Source: VXNE01 sp965261535
Lineage (GTDB): Bacteria > Pseudomonadota > Gammaproteobacteria > Pseudomonadales > Azotimanducaceae
Direction of reading: 5' to 3'
DNA length: 64,000 bases
NCBI GenBank assembly: GCA_965261535.1
Contig: OZ253469.1
Location: 992,001-1,056,000 of the forward strand
Shown: piece by piece, positions 17,496-25,846 of the stretch
Layout: every line of letters starts with the position of its first letter
Position numbering within the stretch: the first letter of the stretch is position 1
Made by a program: the position numbers and the translations under genes
The notes under the pieces: model-generated
The model's database searches: none
The model's input: the letters and a program-made list of their open reading frames with translations, nothing else
What the model was told of the DNA's origin: nothing

Positions 17496-18674
17496 TCACG
17501 ACTCGCGTTGCAGTACGTTTCCTCTTGCCACCACCATCACCGGCGCCTCAAGCGCACCGATGTCGGTCAGCGGATCTCCGTCCACGAATATCATGTCGGC
17601 GGCATGGTTCTCGGCGATGCGTCCGGTGACGCCGCCGAGGCCCAGCGCATCCGCGCAATCCGACGTGGCCGAGCGCAGCGCCTGCACCGACGTCAGCCCG
17701 GCGAAGTGCGCAAATACGGGCAATGCCTTGGCAAGATCGTGGTGCCGCACATTCGGAATGCCGGCATCCGTGGACGCTATCAGGCGTACCCCGGCGGCGC
17801 GCATGCGAGCAAAATTTTCCTTTACGGCCTTCTCAAACTTGCCGTCGCCACCCGTGAACCGCTTCCAGCCCGCGCTGATTGTAGGAGAAACCCAGACCCC
17901 CTGGCGCGCGATTTCGGCCGCGACATCCGGGTCGTATCCGCTTCGGCGCCCGTCATCCCCAAGCCAGGAACAGTGTTCGATGGTCGCGACCCCCGCGCTC
18001 GCCGCATGCGCGATACCCTGGGTGCCGTGGCAATGCGCCGCCACGTCCAGACCGCGCCCATTGGCGTAGCGCACGATGGCGCCGGTCGAGGCCGCGTCGA
18101 ACTGCGCGGACCTGGGCGACGAGTGCTTCGTCATCATGCCGCCGGTGGCCATGATCTTGATCAGGTCAACCCCATGCTCGGTCTGGCGTTCGATCACCGC
18201 GCGCGCCGCGTCCACATCATCCGCCTCGCCGCCCCAAAAGTGGCAGTGGCCCCCGACAGAGGTCACCGGCTGTCCCGCGCACAACAGCCTTGGCCCGGTC
18301 AATTCGCCGGCGTTGATGCGGTTTCGCAGATCGATCTCAAACCACTTGCCGCCGCCAAGGTCGCGCGCCGTGGTGATACCCGCGCGCACCATCTCTTCGG
18401 CCCGCTCAACCATTCCCCGCCGGACTTCGTCATCGGTTGCGGCAAGCTGTTCGTCGGGCGTGCGCAAACCCGGATCCAGCGTCATGTGCACGTGCGCGTC
18501 GATCAGGCCCGGAACCAGCGTCAAGCCGGACATGTCGCGAACGTCGTCGCCGTGGGCGTTCTCGTCCACGGCGACGATGACCCCGTTCTCCACGGCAACC
18601 GCACCGATGCCGAGATAGTCGGCGGCGACCCCATCCCAGATGCGGGCGTTCCGATAGGCGATCCTGCGGGGCAT
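17496..18674 (-). CDS. Imidazolonepropionase-like amidohydrolase
   Basis: This 392-residue metal-dependent hydrolase of the amidohydrolase superfamily has an N-terminal small beta domain and the metal motif LIDAHVHMTLD. The barrel also carries LIKIMATGG (bridging Lys), AHCHGTQGIAHA, ATIEHCSWL and the late Asp in IASTDAGIPN. The C-terminal VDGDPLTDIGAL strand closes the small domain. The family hydrolyses amides, esters and lactams of cyclic or acyl substrates, including prolidase-like activities. No signal peptide is seen. It lies 5 bases from the enolase-superfamily gene upstream and 1 base from the acyl-CoA dehydrogenase gene downstream. Confidence 0.9.
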   Translation of the reverse strand: MPRRIAYRNARIWDGVAADYLGIGAVAVENGVIVAVDENAHGDDVRDMSGLTLVPGLIDAHVHMTLDPGLRTPDEQLAATDDEVRRGMVERAEEMVRAGITTARDLGGGKWFEIDLRNRINAGELTGPRLLCAGQPVTSVGGHCHFWGGEADDVDAARAVIERQTEHGVDLIKIMATGGMMTKHSSPRSAQFDAASTGAIVRYANGRGLDVAAHCHGTQGIAHAASAGVATIEHCSWLGDDGRRSGYDPDVAAEIARQGVWVSPTISAGWKRFTGGDGKFEKAVKENFARMRAAGVRLIASTDAGIPNVRHHDLAKALPVFAHFAGLTSVQALRSATSDCADALGLGGVTGRIAENHAADMIFVDGDPLTDIGALEAPVMVVARGNVLQRES

Positions 18675-18679
18675 TTCGA

Positions 18680-19768
18680 TCAGCGCGCCGTCAGCCGCTG
18701 AACCGCGGCTTCGTTGAGATCGATGCCGAGTCCCGGCGCATCGCCGAGGTGCGCGACGCCACCCTTCGGCAACACCGCCTCCCCGTACAGGTCGGCCACA
18801 TCGTCCAGCGGACCGGAGAACTCGATGGAGAACTCGTGCGGCCGGGTCGCGTTCTGCACCGTCGCGTAGACGTGCAGCGATGCCATGGAATTGATCCCCG
18901 CCTGGGGACTGTGGGGCATGACGGGTTTGTTCAGGACGGTCGCCATGTCATAGATGCGCTTGACCTCGCTCGGACCGCCCGCATTGAGGATGTCCGGCTG
19001 CAATATGTCGGGATTGCCAAGCAGCACCAGGTGGTGGAACCACCAGCGAAAGGCGTCCTGTTCGCCCGCCGACACGGCGACATCCAGGGCGTCGCTCACC
19101 TGCTTCAGCCCCGGCAGATCGTAGTGCGGAATCGGTTCCTCGAAATGGTCGATGCCGAGTTCCTCGAAGCGCCGGCCCTGCTGGATGGCGGTGGACACCG
19201 AGTAGCCATTGTTGGCGTCGAAACCCAGGTATTCGCCCGCGGACAGGTGTTCGCGCACGAGCTTGAACATGCGGTAGTCCTTTTCCGGATCCACATCCTG
19301 TCGCCAACCGCGCCAGTCCATCCGAATCTTGAACGCGCGAAAGCCCTGCTCCCAGCCGTTCCGGACCAGGCCCAGCATTTCTTCCGGCTGCATCCTCCAG
19401 CCGGATCCCGTGCTCCAGTAAAGGGGGATCGTCTGCCGCCGGGCGCCGCCCATCAACATGTGCACGGGCAGTCCCGCATCCTTGCCCAGCAGGTCCCACA
19501 GCGCCACGTCGATGACGCCGACAACCCAGCCCGGCAGCTTGTAGAAGCGCTCGTCGCGGCCCAGCGCGAAAGTCTCCCAATGCCGATCGATCAGGCGCGG
19601 GTCTGCGCCGATCAGCGCCGGCTTGATGGCGCCGTCGAGGTAAGCCTTGAACACCGCGCTGTTGCGGCCGGGCACTTCCGCAAGGCCTTCGACGCCGGCA
19701 TCGGTCTGGACGCGCAGCAGGCCCTTGCCGATGGCGAGGGGCGTATGGGTGATATCGGTGACTTTCAT
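18680..19768 (-). CDS. Enolase-superfamily (mandelate racemase/muconate lactonizing) enzyme
   Basis: This is a 362-residue enolase-superfamily enzyme. It has a capping domain (KVTDITHTPLAIGKG...LAEVPGRN) and a barrel with FKIRMDW (general base Lys), the metal ligands Asp in LGFDANNGYS, Glu in HFEEPIPHYD and Glu in SAGEQDAF, then QPDILNAGG and the acid/base His in MPHSPQAG. The Lys-x-Arg in place of Lys-x-Lys suggests sugar-acid dehydratase or related chemistry, abstracting a proton next to a carboxylate. It is the first gene of the six-gene operon; a promoter should lie in the 220-base gap before the SDR remnant. The exact substrate is not predictable here. Confidence 0.9.
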   Translation of the reverse strand: MKVTDITHTPLAIGKGLLRVQTDAGVEGLAEVPGRNSAVFKAYLDGAIKPALIGADPRLIDRHWETFALGRDERFYKLPGWVVGVIDVALWDLLGKDAGLPVHMLMGGARRQTIPLYWSTGSGWRMQPEEMLGLVRNGWEQGFRAFKIRMDWRGWRQDVDPEKDYRMFKLVREHLSAGEYLGFDANNGYSVSTAIQQGRRFEELGIDHFEEPIPHYDLPGLKQVSDALDVAVSAGEQDAFRWWFHHLVLLGNPDILQPDILNAGGPSEVKRIYDMATVLNKPVMPHSPQAGINSMASLHVYATVQNATRPHEFSIEFSGPLDDVADLYGEAVLPKGGVAHLGDAPGLGIDLNEAAVQRLTAR

Positions 19769-19988
19769 GATCGATGAAGTTCGCTTGTCGCGCGGGGAGC
19801 CGTCGGACGCCGCCGGAGGGGCTCACTATACCAAACGCGTGCTCTGCCAAGTCGCGCCGCCGACTTTCGCTGCACGACACTGGGCTGTCTCACGCCGATC
19901 GCAAGACGCGAGAATTGGAGTTGATCGTCGAGTGTTCCGGGTATTCAATCATCGCAAACGCGCGGGCGCGTCGCAGGAGGAAAGGCAG

Positions 19989-20369
19989 ATGGATCTGGGA
20001 TTGGCAGGAAAGCGCGGCATGGTAGTCGGCGGCAGCCGCGGAATAGGCAAGGCGATCGCTCTTGAGCTCGCGCGCGAGGGCGTCGATCTCGCTATCGGCG
20101 CGCGCACCGAGGATGAACTCGCGCGCGCGGCGCGAGAAATCTCGGAGGCGACCGGCCGGCGCGTGTTGCCCATACCGTTCGACGCGAAGGACCGCGACGC
20201 CGTCGAAGCCGCGATCGGCACCGCCGCCGGAGAACTCGGCGGGCTGCAGATCCTCATCAACAGCGGCTCCCGGCCAGGAGGCTCGCCGACGGCGACGGGC
20301 CGCATCGACACCATCGTCGACGAGAGCTTCCTTGATGATTTCGACGTCATGTCATTGGACGATTCATAA
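19989..20369 (+). pseudogene. Short-chain dehydrogenase, 3'-truncated
   Basis: This is the N-terminal half of an SDR: a very good ribosome site (AGGAGG, 8 bases upstream), then the Rossmann GMVVGGSRGIGKAIALELA, the DAKDRDAVEAAI segment and ILINSGSRPGG in place of the usual NNAG. Homology stops at about residue 120 (DDFDV), and a short unrelated tail ends at TAA, giving 126 residues instead of about 250. The catalytic Ser and YxxxK are missing, so it cannot work as a dehydrogenase. The break borders 240 bases with no recognisable gene, followed by the scar region with an IS fragment. Confidence 0.8.
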
Positions 20370-20612
20370 GCCATTGTTTCAAAGGGCTTTTCGACGATTA
20401 GTCATATACTACCCGTTTGTAAGCGTTCGGTCAGCCCGTGGGATTCTTCGCCGAGCCAATAGAGGTTGGTGCCGCGCACCAGAGTTTTCAGGGGAATGGC
20501 GCTGAATCACCTGCGTTCATGCCGCCCCATCACGGCTTAACCGAACGGTTACACCCGTTTTAATGCCCCACACGCGGCCATAGGCGAACACTGGCAGGGG
20601 AAAGGCGAGAAT

Positions 20613-21143
20613 CTATTCCGCATGTTTCGGTAACTCGCTTAGGGCGCGCGCTTGAACGTCTAGGCCGAAATAGGCGCGGCAAGCAGTGCTGAACGCCTCG
20701 GTTCCCACGCGTGGACGCTCGCGCCAAGCGGAGGGCCAGAGACCGGACGCCCTGAGATCCGCAATTGCCTGCTCGTATTCATGCAAGAAAACAGTGCGGG
20801 AATTAGAACGGGTCCTGCCCGACTCATTCTCCAGATCGGAGCATCCGTGCTTGCATTGAAAAGCGCCCAAGGCGGCGTTCTGATTCAGTGCGCAGACCAT
20901 CTCCCGCCAATCATCGATGAAGTTATCCCACCCGGTCTGTGTCAGGGCCCCCGATTCCCGCCACATATCCCAAAACGACTTTTGTGCCAAGTCGGCCATT
21001 TTCACGCGCAGATCAAGGCTTTGCGCTCCGCAAGTGTTGTAGCACTCGCCGAGATCTGCGCTCCGCAATGGGGTCGCCTCCTGAGCGATTGCGGATAGAG
21101 ATAGTGCGACAGCCGCCGCAGAAAAAATGGGTGTGAATTTCAT
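20613..21143 (-). CDS. Hypothetical secreted protein with paired cysteines
   Basis: This 176-residue product has a signal peptide (MKFTPIFSAAAVALSLSAIAQ) followed by a mostly helical mature part. It contains six Cys (GECYNTCGAQ, MVCAL, FQCKHGCSD, TACRAYF), suggesting disulfides in the periplasm. No family was recognised. The ATG at 21143 is chosen because it begins the signal peptide exactly; the frame extends 13 residues further. It lies in the scar region between the truncated SDR and the IS fragment and may be an acquired gene. Confidence 0.55.
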   Translation of the reverse strand: MKFTPIFSAAAVALSLSAIAQEATPLRSADLGECYNTCGAQSLDLRVKMADLAQKSFWDMWRESGALTQTGWDNFIDDWREMVCALNQNAALGAFQCKHGCSDLENESGRTRSNSRTVFLHEYEQAIADLRASGLWPSAWRERPRVGTEAFSTACRAYFGLDVQARALSELPKHAE

Positions 21144-21408
21144 GTGCCGCGCTCCAACAACGGTGTGCGCAACGTAAGTCAACCGTGCGGTTTAGTCAAT
21201 CAGGGCCTTTCCGAGTTTGCCGCGCGCAGATCGGTTTGCCGTGAGTTTCCCGGTTTCGGTGCCGAGTTTCGGGTCGACAGCTATCGCCGGAGCCGAATGA
21301 GACGAGGCGGTATGCCATTTGGATGCGGATTTCGACCCCGGGAGGGCCGGGTCGGGGGAGCGGACATGCCGAAGGCGTCGTCGCGGGGGCGCTGGCGGGC
21401 GCTGCCGG

Positions 21409-21702
21409 TCAGAAGACGGCGCGGGTGACTTCGCGGATGGCGTCCCGCTGGCGGGCGGCGCAGTGGCGATGGGCCTGGGGCACGTGGTCGAACTGGCCGC
21501 GCAGGCGAATGATGGAGATGGCGGCGTTGCGCAGACGGGCGAGATTGCGCGGCAGGCTCTTGACGTGGTTGCGGCGCCGGTCCTCGTCGCAGGAGACGTC
21601 GCGGACATGATGCAAGCGGTTCTCGATCTCCCAGTGGCGCCGGGCGAGGTCGAGGATCTCGGCGGCACCGGCCCGCTCCGGCGACAGCGACGTCAAGCCG
21701 TG
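21409..21702 (-). mobile_element. ISAs1-family transposase, C-terminal fragment
   Basis: The complement reads GLTSLSPERAGAAEILDLAR, then the hallmark RHWEIENRLHHVRDV and CDEDRRRNH, then LPRNLARLRNAAISIIRL. This is the C-terminal third of ISAs1 (H-repeat-like) transposases. The N-terminal two thirds, with the first catalytic Asp residues, are absent. The fragment abuts the cut end of an AAA ATPase gene, so the element was partly deleted after or during insertion. Terminal inverted repeats were not identified. Confidence 0.8.
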
Positions 21703-21724
21703 CGCGGCGGCGGCGGCGGGTGTC

Positions 21725-22246
21725 GATGCGCCCGTGCCCCCGGTCGACGGACTTGCTGAGGATCGACCGAGCACCGCGACGGCAGCCTCCTATCAGTATC
21801 GTTTCCACTGGTGACATCGGGAGCGGAAACAACGACGGCTGTCTGGGTTCGGTGTCGTGCCTAGGCATTAGAAGCGCCCGCTCCGTGTTGATGGTCACGT
21901 TACTTTTCCGTTCGCCAATGCGCACTTCGTAGCGAAATACCTCGAAATCCTTGTCCCGCGGCAAACGCTCTCTCAGGTCCTGCGGAATTTCGAACTCCAC
22001 GGCCAATTCGAAAGCGGGGATTCTGGAGGGTCGCCCCCAAACAAGGTCCTGAAAGTTATCGGTGCGATTGCCCACAGCCGCCTCAACGCCGTCACGCACC
22101 ATGTCACCAAGAAAGGCGACGACGTCGAAAAGCGTGCTCTTGCCACTGGCATTCGGGCCAACGAGCACATGGAATTCGCCAAGCGCCAAATCGACGTGAC
22201 GCAAGCAACCGTAGTTCAACGCCTGAATGCGGCGAATCATCGGCAT
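21725..22246 (-). pseudogene. AAA-family (SMC/RecF-like, AAA_21) ATPase, truncated
   Basis: This is the N-terminal part of a chromosome-associated-type ATPase: IRRIQALNYGCLRHVDLALG, Walker A VLVGPNASGKSTLFDVV, then GDMVRDGVEAAVGNRTDNF and a beta-rich insert. Homology continues to about residue 170 (ETILIGG...), and the gene is then joined to the transposase fragment. The signature motif, Walker B and the helicase-like end are lost. Stand-alone proteins of this type often belong to defence or toxin systems; a partner gene is not preserved here. Confidence 0.75.
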
Positions 22247-22342
22247 GGCTACGTCTCTGTCAGTGGGATCGTCACTGATTCTAGTGACAAATCCAGTTCA
22301 GCACCAAGGCGACAATCTTCACGTCGATGGCGAAGTGATCGA

Positions 22343-22476
22343 CGGCGGCGGCAGCCGGTCGGTGTATTGCTGACAGTCTGCCCGTCATTGCCTCAAGAGC
22401 CGAATCGGCGGCGGCAGCCGGTCGGTGTATTGCTGACAGTCTGCCCGTCATTGCCTCAAGAGCCGAATCGGCGGCG
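22343..22476. repeat. 63-bp direct tandem repeat overlapping the end of queF
   Basis: A 63-base unit beginning CGGCGGCGGCAGCCGGTCGG occurs at 22343-22405 and again, identically as far as can be read, at 22406-22468, followed by the first 8 bases of a third copy. The unit carries the last codons and stop of queF (complement PIRLLRQ-stop), so the 3' end of the gene is duplicated behind itself. The period is a multiple of three. Confidence 0.9.
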
Positions 22477-23251
22477 CCGCGGGCAAATGCGTGGATCGAA
22501 ACGGATTGATGTCTATGCCTCCCCGACGCAGGAATCGGCCGTATACGGTCAACTGGTCGCAACCACATCGCGCCTGGATGTCGACGAATATCTGCTCGAC
22601 GACGGTCTCGTGAAAAGCGCTGTGGCGGCGGTAGGAAACGAGATATTGGAGTAGCTGGCGGCGATCGATTTCCCGACCTCGGTACGTGATCAGCACCGAC
22701 GCCCAGTCGGGCCAGCCCGTGACCGGGCACACCGACGCGAACAGGTCCGTGTGCACCGTCTCTTCCACGACGCGGAATCCGCACGCGCCATCGAGCATGT
22801 CGGCATCGCGCTGATACGTCCCGATGTCGACCCGCTCGCGATCAAGCGACCGTCCCGGCAGCGCGGCGTGGAGTTCCGCTCTGTCCAATTCGAGCATGGA
22901 CACATCCGCGGGCGCGCCGAATAGTGCGTTCAGATCCGCCTCGATCAGCGCAAGGACATCGGCCTTCTGCCGGAAAGCCTTCTGCGAGAAAGCGTTGAGG
23001 TAGCCCTTCAGCGACTTGCTCTCCACCGTCGCCGGCGAATCGCACGGCACTCTGATACGCAACGCGCCAACGGCGGGAACGCCCGTCTGCGTCAACCAGG
23101 ACAATTCGTAACAGTTCCAGACGTCCTCGCCGGCAAAGGGCAACGGCGCGCTCAAGCCCAATGTCCGTCGCTGCTCCGAGCGATCGATGGAACGCAACAA
23201 AGCGGCGGGAGTAGATGCGCTGGCGCGTCGCACTGCGAACCCCGCCCTCAA
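22448..23251 (-). CDS. queF: NADPH-dependent preQ0 reductase QueF (long type)
   Basis: QueF reduces the nitrile of 7-cyano-7-deazaguanine to preQ1 in queuosine synthesis. This 267-residue protein is the long, two-fold form. It has FAGEDVWNCYELSWL and VESKSLKGYLNAFSQ (substrate and NADPH site) in the N-half, and FASVCPVTGWPDWASV in the C-half with nucleophile Cys175 and Asp182 at the correct 7-residue spacing. The late segments HETVVEQIF and DINPFRS also match. Trp replaces the usual Gln in the CPVTxQPDW motif. TTG 23251 overlaps the stop of the RND adaptor gene by 4 bases; GTG 23233 is an alternative start. Its C-terminal end lies in the 63-bp repeat. Confidence 0.92.
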   Translation of the reverse strand: MRAGFAVRRASASTPAALLRSIDRSEQRRTLGLSAPLPFAGEDVWNCYELSWLTQTGVPAVGALRIRVPCDSPATVESKSLKGYLNAFSQKAFRQKADVLALIEADLNALFGAPADVSMLELDRAELHAALPGRSLDRERVDIGTYQRDADMLDGACGFRVVEETVHTDLFASVCPVTGWPDWASVLITYRGREIDRRQLLQYLVSYRRHSAFHETVVEQIFVDIQARCGCDQLTVYGRFLRRGGIDINPFRSTHLPAAPPIRLLRQ

Positions 23252-24441
23252 GCGTCCGGGCTGGCCATCAAGACGGGCAAACCCCGCCGCGCGCCGGGCA
23301 CGGCGCCCATGACGACGCCGTCCGCGTAGTCGAAAGCATCCACCACGATGCCAGTGCCGCCGCGCCCGCGGACCGTCGGAAGCACTACGTCGAGTCGCGA
23401 CCCATCGACGATCCAGACCTCGGTGCCCACCTGTTCCGCCGCTTCCGGCAGCGTATACGTGTTTGCCAGCGCCGGGCCTTCGATCTCTATGTCGACGAAA
23501 GTGCCGGGCGGCCAGGCGGGAACCTCCTCGAAGGACAGGAACAGGCGCGCGAAACGCGTCCGTTCATCGAGTTCCGACGAGACGCGTTCCACCGCCGCCG
23601 AGAGCACCTCGCCGCCGGCGCGAACCGTCGCCGGGCGCCCGATTACGGGCGAAACGCGATGCAAGTCGTCCTGGCCGATGAAACCCACCGCTTCCACAGC
23701 ATCCATGGCGAAGGCCCTGCCGAACGACTGGCCCTTGTTGAGCAACTGCCCGACTTCCGCCGCCGCCTCGGTCACGCGGCCCGCGAACGGCAGGGAAAAG
23801 CGCGTGCGGGAAAGCTCGAGCGCGGCCACCTTCGAACGCGCCCGGGCGGAGGCAAGCTGCGCCTTGGCCTGTTCGATCTGGGGAACGCGCGCGACGAGGG
23901 GCGGCACCGCTTCGCCCGAATGCAGAATGGCGTAGTTCGAGCGCGCGGCATCGCCTTCCGCTTGGCGCAGCAGAAGCGTGGACTCGGCCGACGCAACATC
24001 AGCCAGCGCCTGTTCGAGCGCCAACTCGAAGTCGCTGCGATCGATGACCAGCAGTTCCTCCCCGGCGGCAAACGATCCGCCCGCTCTCAGGTTGGGCGAG
24101 ACAGCGGCCACCCGGCCGGTGATCTGCGGCGTCAAGGCGACGTGATTGCGCACGTTCACCGAGCCGGTCGTGACAACGGTGAGCGCCGTCGTTTCCGACA
24201 CCGGACGGATCACGCGGACTACGGGCGGCGGCGCGGACCGTCCGAGATGTGCCGAGCCTTCGGCGCCGAGCACGTCTTCCTTCGATGGCGCTCGCGAAAA
24301 CATCAGGGCGGCAAAGACAGCCGCCGCCACGGCAAGTATCTGGATCGGACCGACGAAGCGGCCGCCGCGCCGGTCGGATCCTCGATCACCGGCATGGACG
24401 CCGGACCGCCGCCGGTTGAACATATTTCCGAATAAACGCAT
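23248..24441 (-). CDS. RND efflux periplasmic adaptor (membrane fusion) protein
   Basis: This adaptor of a resistance-nodulation-division pump has about 397 residues. A basic N-terminus and one membrane anchor (IQILAVAAAVFAALMFS) lead to the first lipoyl half (NVRNHVALTPQITGRVAAVS). A helical hairpin rich in Ala/Glu/Arg follows (about 125-200), then the second lipoyl half (FAGRVTEAAAEVGQLLNKGQ), the beta-barrel and the membrane-proximal domain. ATG 24441 places the anchor about 28 residues in. The matching pump gene is at 25847-29023 on the same strand, but an opposite-strand phosphotransferase gene separates the two, which is unusual. Confidence 0.88.
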   Translation of the reverse strand: MRLFGNMFNRRRSGVHAGDRGSDRRGGRFVGPIQILAVAAAVFAALMFSRAPSKEDVLGAEGSAHLGRSAPPPVVRVIRPVSETTALTVVTTGSVNVRNHVALTPQITGRVAAVSPNLRAGGSFAAGEELLVIDRSDFELALEQALADVASAESTLLLRQAEGDAARSNYAILHSGEAVPPLVARVPQIEQAKAQLASARARSKVAALELSRTRFSLPFAGRVTEAAAEVGQLLNKGQSFGRAFAMDAVEAVGFIGQDDLHRVSPVIGRPATVRAGGEVLSAAVERVSSELDERTRFARLFLSFEEVPAWPPGTFVDIEIEGPALANTYTLPEAAEQVGTEVWIVDGSRLDVVLPTVRGRGGTGIVVDAFDYADGVVMGAVPGARRGLPVLMASPDA

Positions 24442-24599
24442 TCGCCGCCCGAGCCCATGATCAAAACGGTGCGGATTATGGCAACCTTCGATATCCAACC
24501 CAAGCAGCGATCACACCCGGCAAGGCCGCGGGTGTCGACAAACAGGCCGCGACTTGGTCGGATGCGCGTGGATATCGGCTTGATGGGGGATGGGTTCGC

Positions 24600-25808
24600 A
24601 TGACAGATCGTCCGGCAATACCAGACAGCGGCAACGCCATCACCCTCGAGTGGATGCGGCAGGCGCTGACGGCGGGCGCCACGTCCGAGGTTCCTCCGAT
24701 CACGGGCATCGCTGTCGAACCGATCGGCATCGGACTCGGCCTGCTCGCCGACATCCTGCGCTGTCACCTGACCTATGACGATGGCGCCGGCAGCGGGACG
24801 CCCGGCGTCGACCCGGCGCGGCCGGAAGCGCCCGCGTCGGTCGTCGTCAAGCTTCCCAGTTCGGAAGCGAAGAGTCGGCGCCTGTGCAAGCGATTCGCGC
24901 TATACCAGCGGGAGTACGACTACTACCGGCGTCTCGCGCCGCATGTCCCGCTGCGGACGCCGACGCTGCTATACGGCGACTTTGAACCGCGAAGCGATCG
25001 GTTCGTCCTGGTGCTCGAAGACCTGCGCGCGATGTCGACCGCAGACCAGATCGTCGGCGCGACCGCGGAACAGGCAAGACGTGCCGTCCGAGGAATCGCG
25101 AAACTGCATGGCCATTATTGGAACAAGGTCGATCAGCCCCCCCTGTCGGGTTTTCGCGTCGAACTCAGCCCGAAGTACAGACCGCTGGTGCAGATCGTCT
25201 ATCTCACGAACCTCTTGGCGACGCTTCATCGTTTCGGCGGCGTCTTCTCGAAGGAGATGCGGGGCCTGGCCGAAGCATACGGCCCGCGCGTGGCCGAGCA
25301 GATGGGCATGCTCGCCGCCGGGCCCATGACTTTCACCCACGGGGACTTTCGCCTCGACAACATGTTCTTCGGCGAGCAGGAAGATTTCGCCGTCATCGAC
25401 TGGCAGGTGAGCGCGATCCACAGCGGCTTGTACGACGTGGCGTACTTCCTGGCGACGAGCGTGTCAAGCGACGTTCGCCGCCAGGTGGAGCGCGAAGCGC
25501 TCACGGAGTATCACGACATCGTGCGCGGCATGGGGGCGGGAGACTTCACATTCGAGGAATGCTGGCGTGCGTATCGCGACAACATCCTCGGCCGACTCGT
25601 GACCGCCATCATCACATGCGGCGGGCTGGACCTGAACGACGAACGCAGCTACCGACTTGCCGAGATCAGCCTGCAGCGAACCCTTGCGGCCATCGAGGAT
25701 CTGGATGTCGGCGAACTGATTCCCGTTCGCCAAAGCATTCCCGCCACGATCTTCTCCAGCCTGTCGCGCGGCGCATACAACCTTTGCAAGGCGTTGCATC
25801 GGCCCTGA
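24600..25808 (+). CDS. Aminoglycoside-phosphotransferase-fold small-molecule kinase
   Basis: This is a 402-residue kinase-fold protein of the APH/EcKinase kind. VVVKLPSSE carries the ATP-contacting Lys, FVLVLEDLRAMS the hinge, MTFTHGDFRLDNMFF the catalytic loop (Asp in HGD and the following Asn) and VIDWQVSAIHS the metal-binding DFG-equivalent. The family phosphorylates hydroxyls of small molecules such as sterols, macrolides, aminoglycosides or choline. The substrate is unknown. It lies on the plus strand between the two halves of an RND system, so it might modify the pump's substrate, but that is only inference from position. The ATG is preceded by a G-rich ribosome site. Confidence 0.82.
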   Translation: MTDRPAIPDSGNAITLEWMRQALTAGATSEVPPITGIAVEPIGIGLGLLADILRCHLTYDDGAGSGTPGVDPARPEAPASVVVKLPSSEAKSRRLCKRFALYQREYDYYRRLAPHVPLRTPTLLYGDFEPRSDRFVLVLEDLRAMSTADQIVGATAEQARRAVRGIAKLHGHYWNKVDQPPLSGFRVELSPKYRPLVQIVYLTNLLATLHRFGGVFSKEMRGLAEAYGPRVAEQMGMLAAGPMTFTHGDFRLDNMFFGEQEDFAVIDWQVSAIHSGLYDVAYFLATSVSSDVRRQVEREALTEYHDIVRGMGAGDFTFEECWRAYRDNILGRLVTAIITCGGLDLNDERSYRLAEISLQRTLAAIEDLDVGELIPVRQSIPATIFSSLSRGAYNLCKALHRP

Positions 25809-25846
25809 CGCGTCCGGCGCCCGCCGTATTCGAACCGCCACATCTT

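Noticed and set aside
20370..20612. Possible attachment site or transposase end after the truncated SDR
   Set aside because: No repeat copy, tRNA end or transposase motif could be recognised here, so no element is claimed.
22343..22476. Possible CRISPR repeats
   Set aside because: Two adjacent 63-base identical units have no spacers between them; this is a tandem duplication of gene sequence.
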